From NCBI GenBank assembly GCA_937871415.1, contig CALMQD010000266.1, positions 1-11,378 of the forward strand: DNA of 11,378 nucleotides, given 5' to 3'. Made by a program: the position numbers and the translations under genes. The notes below the pieces were generated by a model. The model saw only the letters and a list, made by a program, of their open reading frames with translations. It was not told the origin of the DNA and did not search any database. The DNA comes from an uncultured Phycisphaerales bacterium (GTDB lineage Bacteria; Planctomycetota; Phycisphaerae; Phycisphaerales; UBA1924). Positions 1-7,800 of this stretch are shown in pieces. Numbering within the stretch: position 1 is the stretch's first letter; every line of letters starts with the position of its first letter.

Positions 1-2
1 CC

Positions 3-52
3 GGGGTGCGGGGTGCGGGGGGGAACCTTCCCAGGGGTGGGGGGGGGGCGGG
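3..52 (+). other. G-run tract with G-quadruplex potential
   Basis: The plus strand has G-runs of 4, 4, 7, 4, 10 and 3 bases at 3-6, 10-13, 17-23, 34-37, 39-48 and 50-52. The first three are separated by the trinucleotide TGC, which makes a short tandem repeat of the 7-mer GGGGTGC. The tract starts right after the stop codon of the minus-strand gene (53-55), so it lies on the template strand of that gene's transcription. No rho-independent terminator is visible in these 52 bases, because no stem is followed by a T-run on the minus strand. A role in slowing polymerase at the gene end is possible but is inference only. Confidence 0.6.
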
Positions 53-1060
53 TCAGGACGGAACCGAAAAAATCAGGCCGTAGCCGAAGCCGCTGGGGTT
101 CTCGAGCGCGTAGTGCGTGACCTGCAGGAAGTACTCGCCCGACGCGAGGGCGTTGAAGTTGATGGTGTCGACGCCGTTGTACGCGTCGGCGAGGGCGATG
201 GACTGTCCCTGGGCGTTGAAGAGCACGAGGTTCATCGGCTCGCTGGAGGTGACGCGGACGCAGGCGTGGCCCTGGGCGCCGTTGAGTTCGAAGCGGTAGA
301 TGTCGCGCGAGTCGCTGAGTTTGAGGCTCATGAGCGAGAACGAACTGTTGATGAGCCCGAAGTTGGCGCTGTGCTCGCCGGTGGACAGCGCGCGCACGGA
401 GTCGATCGAGTCGTTGCCGGTTTCGAAGTCGTCGTCGTCGCCCTGGATGGGCGTGCCGCCGACGTGCGAGCCGCCGCCGGCGCCGCTGTCGTCGCCGCCG
501 CCGCCCGGGTTGTCGTCGCCGGAATCGTTGCCCGAGTCGTCGGGCGCCTGGGACTTTTCGTTCACGTCGAGCCACAGGCGGTACGCGGGGTTGGTGCGCC
601 CGCTGCGTTCGACGACCTGGATGTAGTACTCGCCCGCGGGCAGGCCCGCGAGGTTGATGAGTTCCTGGTTGGTGCGCGTGCCGCTCTGGCGGAGGATGCG
701 GCCGGTGGAGTCGAGCACGCGGAGGTCGAGGTTGCCGCGGCGGGTGTCGAACTTGATGCGGACCTGATCGCCGCTTTCGGCGGCGTCGGAGAGGGTCATG
801 CGGAACATGTCGCGCCGGTCGACGAGGCGGAGCCCGGAGATCATCCGGTGGCCCTCGGCGGCGCCCAGGTTGGCGCTCCCCTGTGCCCCCTCGGTCTGCG
901 TCAGCACTTGTCGGATGGTGTCGTTCGGCTCCATCGCGTCGTCGGCGGGCAGGGCGCCGTCCAGCAGCACGCGTCCTTCCAGCCGATCGAAGAGGTCGCG
1001 GTCGGTTCGGTTCGAGCGCTGAGACTTCGCGGACCGGGTGTCGCGGCGGGCACTGAGCAT
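53..1060 (-). CDS. LEPR-XLL-motif protein with two PPC-like domains (335 aa)
   Basis: Predicted exported or envelope-associated protein of unknown specific function. The ATG at 1058-1060 is preceded by a strong AGGAAGGA ribosome binding site 7 bases upstream, and the frame ends at a TGA at 53-55. Residues 1-26 are basic and hydrophilic. Residues 27-35 read LEGRVLLDG, a variant of the planctomycete LEPR-XLL N-terminal motif with Gly in place of Pro. Residues 43-167 resemble a PPC (bacterial pre-peptidase C-terminal) beta-sandwich: it opens with EPNDT, has the 'D-x-F-R/D-x-Y-R-F' strand at DMFRM, and ends in LPAGEYYIQV. Residues 168-211 are a flexible Asp/Gly/Ser linker. Residues 211-333 are a second PPC-like unit with DIYRFELN and LASGEYFLQV. 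PPC domains usually accompany secreted peptidases or mediate surface binding, but no catalytic domain is present. There is no hydrophobic signal-peptide core, C-terminal anchor or membrane segment. The single cysteine is at residue 267. The gene is divergent from the giant surface-protein gene. Existence is near certain; the domain calls rest on pattern recognition. Confidence 0.9.
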   Translation of the reverse strand: MLSARRDTRSAKSQRSNRTDRDLFDRLEGRVLLDGALPADDAMEPNDTIRQVLTQTEGAQGSANLGAAEGHRMISGLRLVDRRDMFRMTLSDAAESGDQVRIKFDTRRGNLDLRVLDSTGRILRQSGTRTNQELINLAGLPAGEYYIQVVERSGRTNPAYRLWLDVNEKSQAPDDSGNDSGDDNPGGGGDDSGAGGGSHVGGTPIQGDDDDFETGNDSIDSVRALSTGEHSANFGLINSSFSLMSLKLSDSRDIYRFELNGAQGHACVRVTSSEPMNLVLFNAQGQSIALADAYNGVDTINFNALASGEYFLQVTHYALENPSGFGYGLIFSVPS

Positions 1061-1067
1061 GCGAGAT

Positions 1068-1075
1068 TCCTTCCT
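1068..1075 (-). promoter_or_regulatory. Ribosome binding site of the 335-aa gene
   Basis: On the minus strand the sequence AGGAAGGA ends 7 bases before the ATG at 1060. It is a near-ideal Shine-Dalgarno match and fixes this start codon. Confidence 0.85.
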
Positions 1076-1083
1076 GATGAGGA

Positions 1084-1099
1084 CAGGCCTTCGGGCCTG
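1084..1099 (-). promoter_or_regulatory. Perfect hairpin in the 5' leader of the 335-aa gene
   Basis: CAGGCC and GGCCTG form a perfect 6-bp stem. The loop is CGAA when read on the minus strand and TTCG when read on the plus strand. In the minus-strand transcript the stem ends 8 bases before the Shine-Dalgarno sequence, so it would sit at the edge of the ribosome landing area. No U-run follows, so it is not a terminator. It may stabilise the 5' end of the mRNA or modulate initiation; the structure is seen, the function is inferred. Confidence 0.4.
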
Positions 1100-1338
1100 G
1101 GTGCGCCGTTCGGCGGGGCGCGGCGAGGAGGAATCGGGCGGCGCGGGTGTGTGCGTCAGGGCTCCCGGAACGGAGCCCGCTGGGACGAATGCGCCGTTGC
1201 GGAATGGGGGGGCGGGGTAAGCAGCGGGGGTCCAAGAAGGCAGGATCTACCGTCCAAAAACCGATCAGGTGGTCTTTGGAACGCGGAGCCGGGAGGCTTG
1301 GGCGCGGAAACTGGGTGGGGGATGGTCGAGTGGTCGAT

Positions 1339-1370
1339 GCTCAAGGGAAACAGGTATTAGGACCTTGAGC
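1339..1370. repeat. 8-bp perfect inverted repeat, 16-base spacer
   Basis: GCTCAAGG (1339-1346) and CCTTGAGC (1363-1370) are exact reverse complements separated by 16 bases that are locally AT-richer than the surroundings. The 24-base centre-to-centre spacing is a little over two helical turns, which would suit a dimeric regulator; a weak RNA stem-loop is the alternative. It lies about 280 bases upstream of the minus-strand start and 447 bases upstream of the plus-strand start. No regulator family is recognised. Confidence 0.3.
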
Positions 1371-1503
1371 CGGAACCGAGCCCCGACCGCGGGGCGTACA
1401 GACTCTGCCCGAACTTCCACCACGCGGAGTGGTTCGCGCAGCAACTGCGCTCGGAGTTCGGAACCATCGAACGCGTCCGGCATTCCGTCCCGACGGACTT
1501 GCG
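1361..1503 (+). other. Possible remnant of a coding sequence
   Basis: Reading from 1361, directly after a TAG at 1358-1360, 48 codons show a position-specific G+C bias of roughly 67%, 48% and 85% at codon positions 1, 2 and 3. This is the usual signature of real genes in high-G+C genomes. The translation includes the plausible protein-like stretch NFHHAEWFAQQLRSEFG. From about 1504 the frame stays open to the TGA at 1763-1765, but the third-position bias disappears and arginine dominates. There is no start codon with a ribosome site upstream. It could be a decayed gene fragment or a chance pattern; I cannot assign a family. Confidence 0.2.
1380..1395. repeat. Small GC-rich hairpin
   Basis: GCCCCG (1380-1385) and CGGGGC (1390-1395) form a perfect 6-bp stem with loop ACCG. 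No T-run follows on either strand. It starts 10 bases beyond the inverted repeat at 1339-1370. No function is assigned. Confidence 0.3.
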
Positions 1504-1806
1504 GACACGTCGAGATTGGGTTACGCTCGGTAGACGACGATCGCTCGTGCCCCGACGTCAGGATGACCTCGTGGAGCGCGAAGCGCCAACAGCCGCCCGA
1601 GAGCGCGGCGGGACCGGGGCGTCCGCAAGCACAGACCCGCGGGTTGAAGCGAGCGGATGCCGACCGGCGCAGAGCGGGAGATGTCCGCCACAGGTGGATA
1701 CGTCGCTCGAAGCGCGGCCAAGGACGGCCGGCCCCAAGACACGCTATCCTCGCCACTTGCGTTGACCTTCGTCTCCGAAACGGCGTCGGCAACCTTTGTG
1801 CGAAGC

Positions 1807-1811
1807 AGGAG
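1807..1811 (+). promoter_or_regulatory. Ribosome binding site selecting the ATG at 1817
   Basis: AGGAG is followed by a 5-base spacer and the ATG at 1817-1819. This favours the ATG over an in-frame TTG at 1796, which has no comparable site. The TTG start would also add the only cysteine to an otherwise cysteine-free protein. Confidence 0.8.
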
Positions 1812-1816
1812 TCGCC

Positions 1817-4800
1817 ATGATCAGCACGTCCCGGTTTGGTCTGTCGCTGTTCCGTTCGTTCCGCAGCGCGATGGCCCGCCGCCTTCGGGGGCGTCGGTCG
1901 CTGAGCCGGTCTCCGCGCGGCCTGGCGCTCCTGGCGGGGCGTTCAACGGGGTTTGAGTCGATCGAGCAGCTCGAGCAGCGCCGGCTGCTGTTCACGGTGA
2001 CGATCGGCGCGGGCGACGTGGACCCGGCGACGGGCCTGGGCACGGTCCAGATCCCGTCGTTTGCGTACGCCATCCCCTATTTCCGGCGCGACCTGCCGGA
2101 TGCGGTGGCCGACGACGTCGCCGTCGAGGAGTTCGAGGACGAGGCGCAGACGTTCTGGGGCATGGCCGTTCCGCCGGTACCGCCCAGCGGCACGATTTTC
2201 CAGCAGTCGAACATTCGTATCTCTTACCGCACGCAGAGCAACGCGCCCGCCGTGCTCATCGCCGGTCCCGACGGCGGCCCGAACGGGGCGATGGACCTGG
2301 ACCTGCGGGTGTCGCTCTCGACCACCGACCAGATGACGTTCACGTTCCTGGGCGGGATGGACCAGAACGTCGCTCCGCGTCTGACCAAGCGCGCGGTGTT
2401 CACGATCAACAACGGGCTCGACGGCGGTCCCATCAACGCGGACGCCATGGCGGGCACGCGCATCGAACTGCTGCTCAACGGCGTCGTGGTGGACACGCTG
2501 ACCGGGGGTGAGATCACGAACATCTCGGCGCCGGTCGTGGGCGGCACGAGGTACACCATCGCGCGGAACGACGGGTTCGACGCCGTGCGTTTCTCGTCGG
2601 CGGCCGACATTCCTGACAACGCGACGTACACCGAGAGCTTCGTCATCGATGACATCACCGTGAACTACCCCGGCGGGCGGTACGGCATGTTCAACGACGA
2701 CCGCTCGAAGTACGCCGTGACCGGCACGTTCACCGGCCCGGTGGGCGCCTCGATCCGCTTCCTCGACCTGTACGACCGCGAAATCGTGCCGACGCTCGAC
2801 ACGGGCATCCCGCCCAACAGCCAGAGCATGGTTGCGCAGATCGACCGCAACGACGACGGCATCCCGGACTTCAACGACGGCATCGGGCGGATCATCATCA
2901 GCGGCGGCGACAGCCGCACGAACGTCTCGCTCTTCGGCGGCGAGCGGGTCCGCGACCAGAACATGAACCTGGTCTTCCAGCTCGTGGACTCGACGCTGGG
3001 CAACCTGGCCGACGCGCGCCAGTTCGGCATGGGCTACGCGCTGAGCAACACGAACCCGCCGCAGGTCATCGGCCTGGCGCCGGGCGCCGGATCGTTCTTC
3101 ATCGGCTCGCCGTGGGTCCGCAATCGTTCTTCGACGAACGCGTACTTCGGCCAGCCGGCGACGCCCGCGGCGGACCAGTTCGTGCAGGCGAACCAGGGGG
3201 TGCAGGCGATCGGGAGCGTCGGGAGCCTGGTGATCAACGCGGTGCTCTACGGCTCGAGCTCGTTCTCGGGCTCGGTCGGGCGTCTGGCGGTGGGCACGCT
3301 CATGGGCTCGGTGCGGGTCGAGGGCGACCTGGGCTCGATGATCGTTCAGGGGGACGCGGCGCTGTGGCAGCGCGACGACGTGACCGGCAACAACGTCGCG
3401 TTCACGACGACCAACTCGCAGCTGGTGGTCGGGCGCACGGTGGGCGAAGTGCTCATCGGCGGACGCTCGAACCTCGACATCACGGTGCTGGGCGACATCA
3501 ACAACCCGTCGCGCGCGGTCCGGAACTTCCTGGAGTACGACGAGCGCGAGGTCATCCTGGGCACGTTCCCGAACGTGACGAGCCCGGCCCAGTTCGTCAT
3601 CCAGAACACGCTCAACAACACCGCGAGCGCCCGGGGTCAGTCGATCCCGTTCGGGTCGTCGTTCTTCCGCAACGACACGCTCCAGGACGCCGAGTTCATC
3701 GGTTTCAACGGCACGACGGTCCGCGTCAGCGGCACGCTGGGCGGGCGCGATCCGTTCAACACGGCGGAGGATAACTCCGACATCTTCGCCTTCCCCGCCG
3801 ACGCGTCGAGCGACGTGGTCATCCAGATCACGGGCGTTCCGTCGTACGCGCGCATCGTGGATCGCAACGGCATCGTCGTCGCGGCGCTGGACCTGGGCGG
3901 CGCCGGGCGCGGGCTCTACGGCAACATCAACGGGCGCTCCGTCATGCGGTTCCGCCCGGACGCCTCGGATGTCTATTACCTCGTCCTGAACGACGCGACC
4001 GACGGCGACGCGGGCATCGACGATCAGTACACCGCGACGATCACCGGCATGGCGCCGGTGACCTTCGGCGCGTTCCGCGCCGCCTACGGCGCGGGCGGCG
4101 GCACGGATCCGTTCGTCCTGAGCCTCAACGCCGGCTCCATGGGCGCCGTGCGCATCGGCACCGGCGCGATCGGCGGCGATCTTGCGGCGATCAACCCCAA
4201 CGCGTACGTCATCACCAACCTGGGTCTCGATGCGCTGCTGGCGTATCGCCAGAGCACCGTCTCGGTCGCGAGCAACCTCTACGCGCTGCACGCGGGCGGC
4301 GACATCGAGGGGGCGTCGGTCCTGGTGGGGCGCGACTTCGGCACGCTCATGACCGGGCGCAGCCTGTTCACCGCCGGGTCGATCGTGCAGGGCGACATCA
4401 CGACCTTCGACCTGCGCGTCGGCGGCACGATCGCCCGGATCGACGTGCAGGGCGCGGTCGCCGCGGATCAGGATCCGAACCCCGACGACAGCACGAACGG
4501 CGCGGTCAACATCCGCACGGGCACGCTGGGCGGTCCGGGGCACATCGGCCAGTTCCTCATCGGCGCGTACCTCGGCAGCGGGCTGAACATCCAGACCTCG
4601 CCCGGCTCGATCTTCGACGAGTTCCTCGTCGGCAACACGTTTGACGGCGCGGGCTCGCAGTGGGCCGGCAACATCCGGAACACGGCGCCGACCATCCGCC
4701 TGGGGGCGGGCTCGGACCTGCGTTTCGCCGATTTCGGCCTGATCCAGACCAACGGCAGCCCGGACGCTTTCACGCAGATCCTCGCCGGTCAGTCGTTCAC

Positions 4801-7800
4801 GTTCGTCGATGACGCCGGCGCTGTCGTAAACGTCGCGATCGTCGGCGGGAATCCGCAGACCAATGGTTCGTTCGTCAACGTCCGCACGCTCGCGATCAAC
4901 GGCTCGCAGGGCGTCGCGATCGGGCGCATCACGGGCCAGCTCGTGAACGGTGCGAACCTGGTCATCACCGCCACCACGCCGGGCGTGGTGTCGGTCGGCC
5001 GCATCGATGTTCAGACCGACTTTGCCGGATCGGACATCATCCTGACGGGCGTGGGCGAGGTGGATGTCCACCGCATCAACGTCCTCACGGGGCGCATCCG
5101 CAACATCACGAACAACACCGTCGGCGGCGACATCGTGGCGATCGACGCCAACGCGCTGCAGGCGGTCAACATCTCCGGCGGCAACCTCGGCCTTTCGCAG
5201 ACCAGCCCGGTCATCAAGCCCGAGTCGCTCGCGAAGTTCCTGGGCATCAACGGCGGAGGCGGCGGCGGCAACGGCGGGGTTGGCGGGCCGCTGAATATCC
5301 GCGCTGCATCGCTCAACCAGGGCGCGGGCGGTGACTGGGACGGCACGGGTATCTTCTTCCCGATCACGGCCGCGGATGCGGATGAATGGCAGGCGCCGCA
5401 CGCGCTCGAGGTGGTCGGCTCGCCGATCGATCCGTTCCTCAGCGGCGTCGTGACCCGTGCGGGCGACCTGACGAACGTCATCGTCGCCGGCTCGATCGGC
5501 GATGTGATCGTCGAGAACGGCGAGATCCTGAATGTTCGCGCGAACTCCGACGGCTTGACGCCGCAGGGCCAGTTCCACGGCATCGTGGGAACGATCTACT
5601 CCATCGCGATCAAGACGGTGGACGTGGGCGACGGGCTTGCGGGCACGGGCGCCGGTCCCTTCGCCAAGGCGGGCATCTTCGCCGACGACGACATCGTCGA
5701 GGTGATCTCGGACCGCATCGCCGGCGCGAAGATCAGCGGCGCGATCATCGCGGCGAACCTGGCGCAGGGCGCGCGGACGACGGTTGGCACGGAGAATCCC
5801 GTGGCCGTGCCCGCGACCTTCGGCATCAACACCGTCCGCGTGACCAACGGGCGGTTCGACGGCGCGTACATCGCCGCCGGCAACCTCGACGACTTCTGGG
5901 TCGCCAATCCGGCCTCGTTCCGTGACGTCGGGGTCGTGTCAGGCGTCATCACGCTGATCTCCGGCGTGAACTCCGACTTCTTCCGCTCCTCCGCGGCGGC
6001 CCAGCTCATCAATCAGATCGTCCTGACCGGCGCGTGGGACGCCAGCAGCGCGGCGTCGACGACCGACATCAACCTCATCTCGGCGGTCGAGTTCCGCAAC
6101 ACGACCGCGACGGGCGTCGCGTCGGAACTCATCCCGAGCACCATCAGCGCGACCAACAACATCGGCGCGATCCGCACGCTCAACAACGCCGGGACCATGG
6201 CCGACCTCTCGGTCTCGGCGGGCGGCACGATCACGGGCGAGGTCTCGGCCCGCAACATCGAGCGGTCGAACTTCGCCGTCAACAACCAGATCAACTCGAT
6301 CCTCACGACCAACGACTTCCGCGGCGTGAGCATCGTGACGGGTGAACTCGTCGACCTGCGCGTGCAGGGCGACATCCGCTCCTCGTCGATCTCGGTCGCG
6401 GGCCCGGTGCGGCGCATCAACGTCACCAACGAGATCACGCTCCTCAACCTCATCTCGTCGGGCCCGTTCGGGCGCATCGACAGCATCGTGGCCGGCGGCC
6501 AGATCACCGGCTCGTTCGTCTCCTCGGGCCCGATCGGCACGTTCCAGTCGACCCGCAGCGACATCATCGGGACGATCTCGACCACCGACACGACCGACGG
6601 CGACCTCACGCTCCTCAAGGCCGGGCGCGACCTGCGCGTCACGCTCTCGGTCTTCGGCAGCGCCCAGAACATCGAGGCGGGTCGGCACATCGGCGCCAAG
6701 AACGAGCCCCGCACGTTCGACATCCGCGGCAACCTCGCCAACGTCATGGTGCCCAGCGGCCAGATCTACGCCGACATCCTCGTCGGTCAGTCGATCACCG
6801 GCATGATCACCAACGGACGCGTCGAGATGCGCCGCGGCCTCGACCAGGTCGCTTCCGGCGACATCATCGCCTTCGGCTCGATCAACCAGATCAACCTCAA
6901 GGGCGATTTCAACGGCGACATCATCTCCTACTCCGGCGGCATCAAGAGCCTCATCATCACCGACGGCTCGTTCCGCCCCGGCAACCGGATCGCGGCCTAC
7001 GACGGCAACCTCGACCTCATCCGCATCAAGGGCGGCGACCTGCTCGGCAACATCTACACCGACGGCGACCTGAAGAACCTCGAACTCGTCAACGGCGACG
7101 ACGGCTTCAAGGGCAACATCGGCATCGCGTCCTTCAAGCGCAACAACATCCGCTTCAAGACCGACATCCGCAACGAGCTGCCCCCGAACGTCTCTCGCAC
7201 GACCGGCGTCGACGGCGTGACGATCCAGGCGCAGGGCAACATCGACCGCATCTTCCTGCAGCAGGGCTCCATCTGGGAGTCGTCGATCATCGCCGGCGAG
7301 AACATCGGCCTCATCGACGTCTTCCTGCTCATCCGCAACGACGCGCTGACGGTCGGACGCAACAACGTGATCGCCGCGGGCAACCGCATCGACACGGTCC
7401 GCGCCGGTCAGTTCGTGGGCGGGCTGTTCGTGCTCGCCGGTGTGAAGAGCTTCGGCGATGACCTCAAGCCCGGCGGCACGGGCGCCAACGCCGACACGAT
7501 CATCGCCGGCTCCATCGGCAATCTCGAGTTCAAGAAGGACGTGGGCAACGTGACCATCGGCGCCGGCGTCACGCCGGGCGCCAACGGCTCCTATGGCAAC
7601 GCCGACGACACGTTCGCGACGGGCTTCTCGTCGATCGGGTCGGTGTTCGTGGGCGGCGCGCGGAACGCGATCAAGGCGCTCTCGGCGGGCACGATCGGGG
7701 CGGTCACCTCGGGCGTCGTGACCGACGTGGTGCAGCCGCAGGCCGAGCCGACCAAGGTCGTGGGCATCTCGGGCGTGCTGGTCACGCCGGGCGTGCCGTT

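Larger units (their letters stand above)
1061..1816. other. Divergent intergenic region (756 bases)
   Basis: This region separates the two start codons and must contain both promoters, but I could not place either with confidence. On the plus strand TATCCT (1745-1750) and TTGACC (1762-1767) resemble -10 and -35 elements but are in the wrong order for one promoter. Open frames here on both strands are arginine-rich translations typical of high-G+C noncoding DNA and lack convincing start signals. Visible structure: the leader hairpin at 1084-1099, a G7-C-G4 run near 1206-1217, a TGGTCGA direct repeat (1323-1329 and 1331-1337), an inverted repeat at 1339-1370, a GC hairpin at 1380-1395, a weaker 5-bp stem at 1715-1730, and a coding-like stretch at 1361-1503. 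No tRNA or known riboswitch was recognised. Confidence 0.6.

Noticed and set aside
113..1360. Open frame of 415 codons on the plus strand across the 335-aa gene
   Set aside because: The translation is a repetitive Val/Ala/Gly/Glu antisense shadow of the minus-strand gene, which has a strong ribosome site and recognisable PPC-like domains.
1745..1767. Sigma-70 promoter from TATCCT and TTGACC upstream of the giant gene
   Set aside because: The -10-like hexamer lies upstream of the -35-like one, and neither has a partner at 16-18 bases.
1796..1798. TTG as start codon of the giant gene
   Set aside because: The ATG at 1817 has AGGAG five bases upstream; the TTG has no such site and only adds seven residues, including a lone cysteine.
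1265..1820. Overlapping open frames on both strands in the intergenic region (minus 1265-1792, plus 1269-1820)
   Set aside because: Both are Arg/Pro/Ser-rich, have no convincing start signal and no recognisable motif; the plus one would run into the start of the giant gene.
1943..5578. Open frame of 1211 codons on the minus strand inside the giant gene
   Set aside because: It is antisense to a well-supported gene. The translation is dominated by Arg, Asp, Val and Ala with no domain, and arises because GC-rich third positions avoid stop codons in that frame.
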